Shown one piece after another: positions 32,906 to 40,822 of a stretch of DNA of 64,000 nucleotides. The DNA lies in contig NZ_WSRO01000002.1 in NCBI RefSeq assembly GCF_009769735.1, positions 248,001 through 312,000 on the forward strand, given 5' to 3'. Below the pieces are notes generated by a model. It saw only the letters and a list, made by a program, of their open reading frames with translations, was not told the DNA's origin and searched no databases. How positions within the stretch are numbered: the stretch's first letter is position 1; each line of letters starts with the position of its first letter. A program made the translations under genes and the position numbers. This stretch comes from Streptomyces sp. BA2. GTDB lineage: Bacteria > Actinomycetota > Actinomycetes > Streptomycetales > Streptomycetaceae.

Positions 32906-34078
32906 TCACGGCATGGACCGCAGGGGCGGGTGCTGCGTCGTTATCCCTGAGGGCTGGAGCAGTGGCGGAGGTTCGGGGCCGGGGTCCTCGGTGACAACGA
33001 CGCCGGCGGCCGCGTGGTCGAAACCGGCTGGCCAGCGAGTGTGCTCGCTGGCCAGCGCGCCGGTCAGACGTGCCTGGAGCAGGTCGGCCGTGCTCAAGTC
33101 GGAGCCACGCAAGTCGGCCAGGCGCAGGTCAGCGCGGCGGAAGACGGCGCCGCCTGCGTCGGCATTGCGCAGGTTCGCCTCGCGCAGGTCGGCTTCGGTG
33201 AAGTCCGCGTCACGCAAGTCCGTTTCGACCAGCCGGGCGCCCCGCACGTCAGCCAGAACGCAGCGGGCCCGGCGCAGGATCGCCGTCTTGAGGTCGGCGT
33301 GCCGCAGGTTGACCGAGACGAGAGACGCCTGCGTCAGGTTGGCGTGGTACAGGCCCGCCGCCTCCATGCAGGACCGGTCGAGGTTGACCTCATGCAGCCA
33401 CAGCCCGTCGCAGTCGGCCCGGCGCAGATCCGTCACGCTGAGGTTGACCCAGGACTGCTCCCGGGGTTGCAGCAACAACACGCCGAGCCCAGTCAGCGCC
33501 ACCTGGGCGTCGGCGGCACGGACCTCCAGCGGCACAACGTTGTTGATAGGTACATCTGCCGCTGGAGCTGATGGTCCGGCGGGCGGCCACGGCAGGTGTG
33601 TACGCAGGTAAGCGGCCTGGATGGAGATGATGGCCTCGCGGTCACGGGCGGAGTGCTCCGCGATCCGCCACAGTGCGTGGAGTCCGCCGATGCGTGTTTC
33701 CAGCTTGTCACTGCCGAGCTGATCTACGGCTGTGCTGAACCGGTCGGTGATATAGCCCTCCTGGGTGGCGCGCAACCCGTCCTGGCTGACGCGCAGTTGC
33801 CGCCAGGTGGCGAACGCGCCGAACAACACGACCATGCCGCCCACGGCCTGCAGAAGTGTCGTACGGACGTCGTTCACCGCTTTCAGCCGGTCCTGCGCAG
33901 CGACGCTCGCCCCGGCAAGATCGTGGTCGACCACCACACCCGGTAGGACGACGAGCACCGCGCCCAGAACGGCCAGCCCTGCTGTCCCAGCCAGCAGGGC
34001 CGCGATCGTACGATGCTTGACCAGCCGGTCACGCCACGGCCTGAGGCCGCGGCCCGGCTCCCCCATCTCCATGGGCAT
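32906..34078 (-). CDS. Membrane pentapeptide-repeat protein
   Basis: 390 residues. Two N-terminal transmembrane helices (IAALLAGTAGLAVLGAVLVV and TTLLQAVGGMVVLFGAFATW) flank a short loop. A helical part follows (GYITDRFSTAVDQLGSDKLE, IGGLHALWRIAEHSARDREA) found in many Streptomyces pentapeptide proteins. From about residue 205 come pentapeptide repeats of the A(D/N)LxX type: LHEVNLDRSCMEAAGLYHAN, ADLKTAILRRARCVLADVRG, DLRDADFTEADLREANLRNA. These form a right-handed beta helix. The role is unknown; soluble relatives protect gyrase. The start at 34078 or the third residue Met at 34072. Confidence 0.85.
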   Translation of the reverse strand: MPMEMGEPGRGLRPWRDRLVKHRTIAALLAGTAGLAVLGAVLVVLPGVVVDHDLAGASVAAQDRLKAVNDVRTTLLQAVGGMVVLFGAFATWRQLRVSQDGLRATQEGYITDRFSTAVDQLGSDKLETRIGGLHALWRIAEHSARDREAIISIQAAYLRTHLPWPPAGPSAPAADVPINNVVPLEVRAADAQVALTGLGVLLLQPREQSWVNLSVTDLRRADCDGLWLHEVNLDRSCMEAAGLYHANLTQASLVSVNLRHADLKTAILRRARCVLADVRGARLVETDLRDADFTEADLREANLRNADAGGAVFRRADLRLADLRGSDLSTADLLQARLTGALASEHTRWPAGFDHAAAGVVVTEDPGPEPPPLLQPSGITTQHPPLRSMP

Positions 34079-34327
34079 GGGAGCCTAGGCGCCGGTCAAA
34101 AAACGATCAAGGTGCACGACTTCGAGCGGCGGCGCTCAACTGCCACTGGCACGACGGGCAATCACCGGACGACGTAGGGCGTCGCCAGTTCTCATCGACA
34201 TTTGGGAGCCCTGTGATCGCTAAGTGCTGCCCGAAACCGTCGATAAACGTTGCCCACTCTCGCCTACAGAGCCAGACCGGCAGCGAGGAACGCGCATGCC
34301 CGTGAAAACCTCGCTTCCACGGCGCCC

Positions 34328-34640
34328 CCCCACGCCGCTTTCCTCTTCATGCCCGCGTTCGGCGACGGGGTGCGGGCTGCCGGTGACATCGGCATGTACG
34401 CACAGAACTTCCTGCTCTCGCTGACGGCCCGGGGGCTCGGCGGCATTCCGCAGACCATGCTTGGGATCTACGCAAACACCGTCCGCGAGTTTCTGGGTGT
34501 TCCCGACGAGCTCACGCTGCTGTTCGGCATCTCCTTCGGCACGACTGATGTGACCGCACCGGCAAACAGTTCGGCCCCGAAGCATCAGTGTTCAAGCGCC
34601 CTGACGCCTCGCCCGCCCGCCTCTCGCGTGCTGTCTCGCT
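34328..34640 (+). pseudogene. Nitroreductase-family remnant
   Basis: The stretch AFLFMPAFGDGVRAAGDIGM then YAQNFLLSLTARGLGGIPQT, EFLGVPDELTLLFGISFG matches the C-terminal half of PnbA-type FMN nitroreductases. The N-terminal FMN-binding portion is absent, and after FGTTD the frame shifts (the +1 frame gives KQFGPEASVFKRPDASPARL). It faces the AmCP operon but is separated by only about 30 bp from its end. Confidence 0.6.
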
Positions 34641-34671
34641 CAACCGTTGCCATGACCAAGGTGGCTGAACA

Positions 34672-35235
34672 CTACTGGTAGAGCTGTGCGAATCCTCGCA
34701 GGATTTCCAGGCCGTCGGCGCGGTATTCCAGATGGGCCTGGGAGCCGATCAGTCGGCCGTCGTCGGAACGGAGGAACTCCACGGGCGCCTGCCGGGAGTG
34801 GCCGATGATGCGGAAGCCCGGTGGGGCCGTGTGCAGGTAAAGGGTGTGACGCTGGAAAAGCGTCACCGTGGGCTGTACGTGTGCGAAGAGGGGCTCGTGC
34901 GTGTCGACCTGTACCTTGCTGCGTCCCACCCGTTGAGGCCCCGGGCGGAGGTGGGCGCCCGCGGCGACCGCGAGGATCTGCATCCCGCCGCAGATTCCGA
35001 GCACGGGGACGTTGCTGGCCATGACGAGGTTGATGACGGGCTGGTAGTGCTCGCGGTTGTCGGCGCGCACTTTGGTGCCGCTCAGCACGATTGCCTGATG
35101 CTGGCGCTGGAGCCTGGAGGGGGCCGAGGCCGCGTCCACGGTGTCCGTGTGTGACCCCAGGTTCTCCAGGCATCGGCGCAGGTGCGGAAGGGAGAGTGTT
35201 CCGTTGTCGACGACCAGGACGCGGGGACGGAGCAC
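34672..35235 (-). CDS. Class I glutamine amidotransferase-like protein of the AmCP operon
   Basis: 187 residues with the GATase1 fold. The nucleophile elbow is VPVLGICGGMQILAVAAG (Cys 82) and the His/Glu of the triad are in GSQAHLEYR (His 168, Glu 170), so the active site looks intact. GATase1 domains release ammonia from glutamine for a partner synthase or act as hydrolases. No synthase domain is fused, and no obvious ammonia-accepting partner lies in the operon. It is the last gene, 12 bp after the kinase. Possible jobs, all inferred: supplying ammonia to an intermediate, releasing product from the carrier, or deamidating the carrier C-terminal Gln. Confidence 0.85.
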   Translation of the reverse strand: MLRPRVLVVDNGTLSLPHLRRCLENLGSHTDTVDAASAPSRLQRQHQAIVLSGTKVRADNREHYQPVINLVMASNVPVLGICGGMQILAVAAGAHLRPGPQRVGRSKVQVDTHEPLFAHVQPTVTLFQRHTLYLHTAPPGFRIIGHSRQAPVEFLRSDDGRLIGSQAHLEYRADGLEILRGFAQLYQ

Positions 35236-35247
35236 GTGTTTGCCCCC

Positions 35248-36051
35248 TCAGTCTCGCGTAATGATGGTTCCGGTTCGGGCGGTGAGCAGGGCTGTGAGGG
35301 GTGCGTTGCCAATGATGACCCTCTCCACGTTCTGTGCCAGGGCTTCGCAGGCGGCGCGCAGCTTCTTGCGCATCCCGTCGGTCGCGACCGTGTCACGCAG
35401 TCTGGTTGCGGTCTGGGCAGCAACCCGGCGGACGGGTTTCCCGTCCACCATGAGGTGGCTGACGTTGGTGACCACGACCAGTTCAGCGGCCCTGAGGGCG
35501 CCGGCGACAGCCGCGGCGGCACGGTCGGCGTCGGTGTTGACCTCCTGGCCGGCTGTGTTGCGTGCCAGCGGTGTCAGCAGAGGGATGTGGCCTGGCCTCG
35601 CGTGCTTCAGTGGTGCGGTGTTCACGCTGGTGGGCGGACCGACGAGGTTGTCCAGTTCGATGAGCTGGTGGTCTTGCCACCACAAGCGCTCGGCGGGGCC
35701 CGCGCTGATCACTCCGTCGCTGCCGAGCAGTCTCTCTGTGGTCATGGCGCGCTGGTGGAGCTCTTCCAGGATTTCCTCGCTCAGCGCGGTGCTTACGGTT
35801 CTGATGTCGTCGAGGACCTTCGGTGTGGTCCAGCGGCTCTGGTTGCCGTACCGGTCGCGCAGGATGGCCTCCGGCTGACGATGGCGGGAGTCAAGCCGTT
35901 GCAGCGGGCGGGACCAGCCGTGGACAAGGACCAGTGGTCGTTCCTGTCCCAGGCGGGCCAGGTCGTCCCACCAGGGGCCGTTGAGGGAGTCGAGGCAGCT
36001 GCCGCCGAGTTTGACCACGATGGCGGGAGGTTGGTGCGGCGTTGTGCTCAT
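35248..36051 (-). CDS. lysZ: LysZ/ArgB-like carrier-bound acidic amino-acid kinase
   Basis: 267 residues, amino-acid-kinase fold. The N-terminus IVVKLGGSCLDSLNG is the phosphate-binding strand; WGWSRPLQRL-type and LLGSDGVISAG segments match LysZ; VNTDADRAAAAVAGALRAAE and VVTNVSHLMVDGKPV complete the nucleotide and substrate sites. LysZ phosphorylates the side-chain carboxylate of aminoadipate or glutamate whose amino group is held on LysW. The start overlaps the LysY stop (ATGA). In this cluster the substrate may be a noncanonical acidic amino acid. Confidence 0.88.
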   Translation of the reverse strand: MSTTPHQPPAIVVKLGGSCLDSLNGPWWDDLARLGQERPLVLVHGWSRPLQRLDSRHRQPEAILRDRYGNQSRWTTPKVLDDIRTVSTALSEEILEELHQRAMTTERLLGSDGVISAGPAERLWWQDHQLIELDNLVGPPTSVNTAPLKHARPGHIPLLTPLARNTAGQEVNTDADRAAAAVAGALRAAELVVVTNVSHLMVDGKPVRRVAAQTATRLRDTVATDGMRKKLRAACEALAQNVERVIIGNAPLTALLTARTGTIITRD

Positions 36052-37103
36052 GCGGGCATCACCGGCTGCATGGTCAGCCCCGTCTCCTCGGGGAGGTCGA
36101 ACCGTCGGTTTGCTGCTTGCACGGCCTGGCCGGCGGCGCCCTTGACGAGGTTGTCGAGGGCGGCGAGGACGACGATGTGGCCGCCGTCCTCGTCAACCAG
36201 GGCCGTCACGTCGCAGAAGTTTGATCCCAACACCGCCTGTGGGTCCGGCATCGGGATTCGCGTCTCGGTGTGCCGCCGTGGCCTCACGAATGGGTGCCCC
36301 CTGTAGAAGCGCAGGTAGGCTCGTTCCAGCTCCTGTCGGCCGACGGTCCGATCGGCCCACACGTAGAGGCTTACGAGCAGGCCCCGCACGGTGGCGACCC
36401 CGTATGCGGACATGCTCAGGGAGCCGATCGAACCGGGCCGCGTCCGCTGCAGGAAGTCGGTGACCTCTGCGGCGTGCCGGTGCCCGGTGGGGGCGTACGG
36501 CGTGATGGCGCCGCTGCGCAGCGGATGCAGGCCTGTGGTGCGCAGGCGCAGTCCGCTGCCGCTGGATCCGCCTTTGGCGTCCACGAGCACCCGGCTCACC
36601 TGTAGGCCCATGCCCAGGATCAGAGGGGCAAGTCCCAGGGTGATCGCGGTTGCGTAGCAGCCGGGAAGTGTGATGAGTGCGGCGTCGTTCATCTGCTCGC
36701 CGACCAGTTCCGGCACCCCGTACACGAAGCGGTCCACAAGGTCGGCCCGGCGCTGCACGTTCGGGTACCAGCGGTCATGGAGTTGGCGGTTGCGGATGCG
36801 GAAGGCGCCACTGAGGTCGATGACGGCCGGGATCCGGTCCGCGAGCAGCGCGGCGAGTTCCGCCGAGACCGGCCCGGGGGTGGCCAGGAAGGCCACGTCG
36901 AGCTGGTCGGCGGTGTCCGCGGTGACGTGCTGCACGCTCAGGTGCGGGTTGAGCCGCAGGCCGGGATGGAGGTCGCCGGGATGCATGCCGACGCTGGAGT
37001 TGCCGCCAAGGAACGTCAGTTTCATGCCGGGGTGCTGAGTGAGGAGCCGGATGAGTTCGCCGCCGACAAGTCCGGAGGCACCGATCACTCCCGCACGGAT
37101 CAT
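36048..37103 (-). CDS. lysY: LysY/ArgC-like carrier-bound acyl-phosphate reductase
   Basis: 351 residues. NADP-binding start IRAGVIGASGLVGGELIRLL, catalytic Cys in ITLPGCYATAITLGLAPLIL, and the conserved GGSSGSGLRLRT and HRHAAEVTDFLQ segments of the ArgC/LysY family. It reduces the acyl phosphate made by the kinase to an aldehyde while the substrate stays on LysW. ATG at 37103 overlaps the LysX stop, and its own stop overlaps the LysZ start, so three proteins are translationally coupled. A longer frame upstream lies inside LysX and is not real. Confidence 0.9.
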   Translation of the reverse strand: MIRAGVIGASGLVGGELIRLLTQHPGMKLTFLGGNSSVGMHPGDLHPGLRLNPHLSVQHVTADTADQLDVAFLATPGPVSAELAALLADRIPAVIDLSGAFRIRNRQLHDRWYPNVQRRADLVDRFVYGVPELVGEQMNDAALITLPGCYATAITLGLAPLILGMGLQVSRVLVDAKGGSSGSGLRLRTTGLHPLRSGAITPYAPTGHRHAAEVTDFLQRTRPGSIGSLSMSAYGVATVRGLLVSLYVWADRTVGRQELERAYLRFYRGHPFVRPRRHTETRIPMPDPQAVLGSNFCDVTALVDEDGGHIVVLAALDNLVKGAAGQAVQAANRRFDLPEETGLTMQPVMPA

Positions 37104-37948
37104 GCCAGGGCCTCCCGGATGTGGCGGGCGACGGCCGTGGGGATGTCCGCCTCGACCGCCTCGTCCAAGGCCCGGAAGGCCGGGGCGTGGTTGACCTCGT
37201 TGACCATGTAGCCGTCCGGGGTGCGAAAGAGGTCCACTCCATAGATGCCGGGGCCCAGAGCGGACACCACACCGTCGAGGATCTTGCGCAGGTCCGGGTC
37301 GTGGGCCATGGGGCGGGTTCGGTTGCCCAGCGCCGCGTTGGAGCGCCAGTCGGTGCCATCTCCGGTGAATTCGACGGCGCCGAGCAGTTCGTCTCCTGCG
37401 ACAAGGCAGCGCACCGAGGTGTCTCCCGCATAGGGCTCCACCAGGCATGCCTGCTCAAAGGCGTGTCCGAGGTCCTCGATGTAGTCGTATACGGACGCGG
37501 CGGTGTCCGCGTGCCGGAGCAGGGTGACGCGTTTGCCCATGCCGCCGAAAATCGGCTTGAGGACCAGCGGCAGGGTCAGTTCCTGCACGCAGCGCTCGAA
37601 GTCTCTGCGGGAGAGCACGAGGCGGAAGTCCGGGACGGGGATCCCCTCGGAGCGCAGCACGGTGCGCAGAACCGCTTTGTTCTGACAGATGCTGATCGCG
37701 CGGGCGGTGTTCAGCGTGTGGACCGCGGCGGCCTCGGCGAGCGTGGCGAGGAGACCGCCGCGGGTGTAGCTGCGGCTGCGCACCAGCAGCGCGTCGTAGC
37801 CCGCGAGCGACGGCGCGGCCGGGTGGCCCAGGCACATCGACTCGTCATTGACCCAGGACAGGTGCAGGCCGAAAGCCGGGGCGGCCGCGATCAGCCGACG
37901 TTCTTCCCAGCCGATCCGGTCCGCGGCGACGGCGACGGTTTGTCGCAT
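37100..37948 (-). CDS. lysX: LysX-like ATP-grasp ligase that loads the carrier
   Basis: 282 residues with the RimK/LysX ATP-grasp fold. ATP-binding parts are LPLVLKPIFGGMGKRVTLLR and ACLVEPYAGDTSVRCLVAG; the metal site is YMVNEVNHAPAFRALDEA. LysX joins the alpha-amino group of an acidic amino acid to the gamma-carboxyl of the C-terminal Glu of LysW. The ATG at 37948 starts one base after the LysW stop (TGACATG). The specificity loop cannot be read reliably, so aminoadipate, glutamate or another acid all remain possible. Confidence 0.9.
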   Translation of the reverse strand: MRQTVAVAADRIGWEERRLIAAAPAFGLHLSWVNDESMCLGHPAAPSLAGYDALLVRSRSYTRGGLLATLAEAAAVHTLNTARAISICQNKAVLRTVLRSEGIPVPDFRLVLSRRDFERCVQELTLPLVLKPIFGGMGKRVTLLRHADTAASVYDYIEDLGHAFEQACLVEPYAGDTSVRCLVAGDELLGAVEFTGDGTDWRSNAALGNRTRPMAHDPDLRKILDGVVSALGPGIYGVDLFRTPDGYMVNEVNHAPAFRALDEAVEADIPTAVARHIREALA

Positions 37949-37949
37949 G

Positions 37950-38135
37950 TCACTGGCCCCAGTCGCGAAGCCGGGTCTCGACCATGTGCAGGGTGATCCG
38001 GCCCTCACAGACGTCCTCGACACGCAGCGTGAGCATGCACTCGGGGCAGACAAGGGTCTCGCCCCGGACCATCGTTGGTACGGTCAGGTCCGTCTCGCAC
38101 TCGGGGCAGGTACCGGCGAGCGTGTCACTCGTCAT
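37950..38135 (-). CDS. lysW: LysW-like amino-group carrier protein with C-terminal Gln
   Basis: 61 residues. Two zinc-binding Cys pairs, CPEC (10-13) and CPEC (30-33), frame the typical small beta fold, with VCPECMLTLRVEDVCEGRIT and an acidic/basic C-terminus VETRLRDWGQ. LysW-family carriers end in EDWGE, and the last Glu side chain is where the substrate amino group is attached. Here the last residue is Gln (codon CAG directly before TGA). It is therefore either unloaded by standard chemistry, converted after translation, or a variant carrier. Extra Cys 43 is also present. Identity as a carrier is firm; how it is loaded is open. Confidence 0.9.
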   Translation of the reverse strand: MTSDTLAGTCPECETDLTVPTMVRGETLVCPECMLTLRVEDVCEGRITLHMVETRLRDWGQ

Positions 38136-38162
38136 GAGGAACCTCCGTTGCTCATCTGGGTG

Positions 38163-39311
38163 TCAGACCGATGGGAAGACTGCGGCGGCCCTACGGAGCG
38201 CGTCCTGATCGAGCAGCGGGTTACCGTCTCGCTGCTGCTTTTCGATGAGCCAGGCGGTGAAGGACTCGACGTCCACGTCGAGGCCCGAATCGGCCAGCGC
38301 CCAGGAGACCAGGGCGGGGGTGAGGCGGCTGCGCACGCGTAACCGGCGTTCATTGCCGACGAGTTCGGCGGGCAGCGTCTCGTACGCCTCCGGATGGCTG
38401 AGCTGGCCCGCCAGCTCGTAGGCGAACGCGTGCCAGGTGACCGGCCCGGGTTGAAAAGCATCGCCGAGGCCGGAGCTCCCCAGCGCGAGGCGGGAAAGCT
38501 CGGTGAGGTGGGTCAGGTCGAACCGGGTGTCCGCGTGCAGGACGCGCAGCGCGGTGAGTAGTTCGGCCAGCGGCGTGTTGCCGCCGCGCTCGCCGATACC
38601 GCCAACGGTCGCAGAGACCCACCGGGCCCCTGCACGGACAGCGGCAAGGGAGTTGGCGACGGCCATGCCCAGCATGTTGTGTGAATGGACCTCGATCTCG
38701 GAGCCCTCGATCGCCACGAGGTGCGCGATCAGCTCCTGCATCTGCCACGGCGAGAGACAGGAGACTGTCTCCGCCAGCCGAAAGCGGTCGGCTCCGGCCT
38801 GGAAACCCGTCGTCGCATAGGGCAGAAGCCGATCGGTAGGGGTGCGCGCGCCGTCCTCACCGCTGAAGGTGACATGAAACCCTCGGTCCTTGGCCTGGGA
38901 AATCGCCGAACGGGCCAGCGCCTGCAGGAGCTTGAGACTGGTCGAGCCGAGCTTGAGTTCGGCATGCCACGCGGACGTGGGCAGGGAGCACATCACGTTC
39001 CGCACGCCCAGGCGCCTGGCCTCGTCAAGAGCCGTGGCGACCTGCCGCCGATCGCGCACCACGACGAGCGTGATACTGCGCTCGGGGCCGACCGCCTCAT
39101 GCGTGGCGCGGATCAGATCTGCGTCCCTGGCTCCCGGGCCCGACACCATGCCTACCTCAACCCGATCGACGCCGGTCCTGACCAGCAGGTCAGCGATGGC
39201 CGCCGCATCCTTCGGAGCGAACTCGACGCCTGCCATGTGCGCGGAGTCCCGCAGCGTGGCATCCGATATGCGCGGCGCCCCCGGCACGCTCTCCCTCATC
39301 TCCGCTGCCAT
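38163..39311 (-). CDS. Homocitrate-synthase-like DRE-TIM enzyme
   Basis: 382 residues. The barrel start ISDATLRDSAHMAGVEF carries the D-x-T-L-R-D motif; VDRVEVGMVSGPGARDADLI and the metal-binding EIEVHSHNMLGMAVANSLAA follow; GGIGERGGNTPLAELLTAL is the G-x-G-E-R-x-G-N motif of homocitrate/isopropylmalate synthases. These condense acetyl-CoA with a 2-keto acid. In AmCP clusters such an enzyme can make the precursor that becomes a noncanonical amino acid. No homoaconitase or isocitrate-type dehydrogenase is nearby, so a simple lysine route is not complete. ATG at 39311 with GGTGGAG upstream; the frame to 39452 extends past it. Confidence 0.85.
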   Translation of the reverse strand: MAAEMRESVPGAPRISDATLRDSAHMAGVEFAPKDAAAIADLLVRTGVDRVEVGMVSGPGARDADLIRATHEAVGPERSITLVVVRDRRQVATALDEARRLGVRNVMCSLPTSAWHAELKLGSTSLKLLQALARSAISQAKDRGFHVTFSGEDGARTPTDRLLPYATTGFQAGADRFRLAETVSCLSPWQMQELIAHLVAIEGSEIEVHSHNMLGMAVANSLAAVRAGARWVSATVGGIGERGGNTPLAELLTALRVLHADTRFDLTHLTELSRLALGSSGLGDAFQPGPVTWHAFAYELAGQLSHPEAYETLPAELVGNERRLRVRSRLTPALVSWALADSGLDVDVESFTAWLIEKQQRDGNPLLDQDALRRAAAVFPSV

Positions 39312-39458
39312 GTGCTCCACCCCTTGCCTTCCACGGTTCTGCCAGCAGTCCCAGGCGGACTGCTCTCCCGGCGTGTGCGAATTCAGCGGCGGCCCGGTCC
39401 CGCGAAGCCCTGCGCCAAGCTCGGATGCAGCGTCCGTGCGTGCGCAGGCCACCAGGCC

Positions 39459-40208
39459 TCAGTCCCAGTCCATGAAGGACTCCAGCCCCACGGTCAGCCC
39501 CGGTACCGAACCGACCCGACGCACTCCGAGGAGGAAGCCGGACGTGAAGCAGGCACGGTCCATGGAGTCGTGCCGGAGCGTGAGCGTCTCGCCTGTGCCA
39601 CCGAAAATGACCTCCTGGCGGGCCACAAGCCCACGCGCTCGCACGGCATGCACCGGCACCCCTTCGACGTTCGCACCACGAGCGCCGGCCAGGGCGGTGG
39701 AGGTGGCGTCCGGCGGTGCTGCACTGCCTGCCTCACGGCGTGCTTCGGCGATGAGCCGGGCAGTGCGCACGGCGGCGCCGCTCGGAGCGTCGATCTTGTC
39801 GGGGTGATGCATCTCGACGACCTCGACGGACTCGAACCAGCGCGCCGCGTACTGCGCAAGACGCATGGTCAGCATCGCCCCGACGGAAAGGGGGCCGACG
39901 AGCACGCCCGTCGTGGGAGAGCCGGCAAGCCAGCCACTGAGCGTGTCCAGCCGCTCGTCCGTCCAGCCGGTGGTCCCGACCACCGAGTGGATTCCTGCGC
40001 GCACGCAGAACTCGAGATGGTCCATAACCGCGTCGGGGTGGGTCAGCTCGACAGCGACCTGGGTGCCGGCCCGGATGAGACTCTGCAGCGGGTCCATGCG
40101 GCCCAGGGCAGCCACCACCTCCAGATCGTCAGCGGATTCGACGGCCTTGACCACCTCACGCCCCATGCGTCCGCCCGCGCCGATCACTCCCACTCGGATA
40201 GCGCCCAT
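39459..40208 (-). CDS. DapB-like dihydrodipicolinate reductase, cluster copy
   Basis: 249 residues. NAD(P) motif VGVIGAGGRMGREVVKAVE, VELTHPDAVMDHLEFCVRAG and the catalytic signature EMHHPDKIDAPSGAAVRTAR (paired His, Lys) are intact, so enzyme activity is plausible. DapB reduces a cyclic imine-type dicarboxylate (dihydrodipicolinate or its hydroxy form). A housekeeping dapB is expected elsewhere in the genome, so this copy probably reduces a related imine formed from the aldehyde made by the carrier pathway. It is first or second in the operon, about 150 bp ahead of the synthase. Confidence 0.9.
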   Translation of the reverse strand: MGAIRVGVIGAGGRMGREVVKAVESADDLEVVAALGRMDPLQSLIRAGTQVAVELTHPDAVMDHLEFCVRAGIHSVVGTTGWTDERLDTLSGWLAGSPTTGVLVGPLSVGAMLTMRLAQYAARWFESVEVVEMHHPDKIDAPSGAAVRTARLIAEARREAGSAAPPDATSTALAGARGANVEGVPVHAVRARGLVARQEVIFGGTGETLTLRHDSMDRACFTSGFLLGVRRVGSVPGLTVGLESFMDWD

Positions 40209-40401
40209 CCTGCTCCTCCCGACATCCCTCCGCTACTCACGCTGTCGCTGCAGATCCGCGTAGGGGCGGGGCAACACGCAACACTGCGGCAGGCGCCGGG
40301 AACCTCCCCTCTGCCGCTTGAGATCACCCGACATCTTTGGGACTGCGGCTGGTTGTTGATGCCGTTTGTCGAGAAAGTGCGGGAGACCCCGGACTCATGG
40401 A

Positions 40402-40683
40402 TCAGGACTCCGCGAGAACGCCACGGAGGACCTGGCCGATGTGGGCTGCTGCCGACCGTGGCCCCGAGCCAGCCACCAGACGCAGACCGGGCTCCACGCC
40501 GCGTTGGGCCGACGCTCTGACCACGAGAGGAACGTCGGGAGGTATGGGTCCGAACCGAATCCGCAGCCCGAGAAGAGCTTCCCCCGCTCGAATTGCCGGC
40601 CTCCGGGCGGGGGTTATTGGGTTTTCCCTTCCCGCTGTCCCACTCAATCGGGTTGAAGGGCCGGCGCTACCGTTGCCGTGCAT
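40402..40683 (-). CDS. Small hypothetical protein at the head of the AmCP operon
   Basis: 93 residues from the ATG at 40683, which follows GGAGGG five bases upstream. The N-terminal third is Gly/Ser/Arg-rich. The rest reads AIRAGEALLGLRIRFGPIPP then DVPLVVRASAQRGVEPGLRL and SAAAHIGQVLRGVLAES, which looks like a folded helical domain with a strong third-position GC pattern. I do not recognise the family. It lies 193 bp before dapB on the same strand and may be the first cistron. Confidence 0.5.
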   Translation of the reverse strand: MHGNGSAGPSTRLSGTAGRENPITPARRPAIRAGEALLGLRIRFGPIPPDVPLVVRASAQRGVEPGLRLVAGSGPRSAAAHIGQVLRGVLAES

Positions 40684-40822
40684 CGGACCCTCCGTTAGGA
40701 AGGATGGCTGTCGGCCTGGCTTGTGAGCGGTCAGAAAGGGACCAACCGACATCCGCAGCAGCATGCGGAATACGGGGCGCAGTCCGACGGAGCAGTTGGC
40801 GCACCTGCCTTGGAGGCAAACC

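Noticed and set aside
34672..40208. LysWXYZ genes as the housekeeping lysine or arginine pathway
   Set aside because: Streptomyces uses diaminopimelate for lysine and acetylated ornithine for arginine; LysJ and LysK are missing here; the carrier tail is altered.
38685..40520. Plus-strand frame of 611 codons
   Set aside because: Antisense to the DRE-TIM and DapB genes; low-complexity composition.
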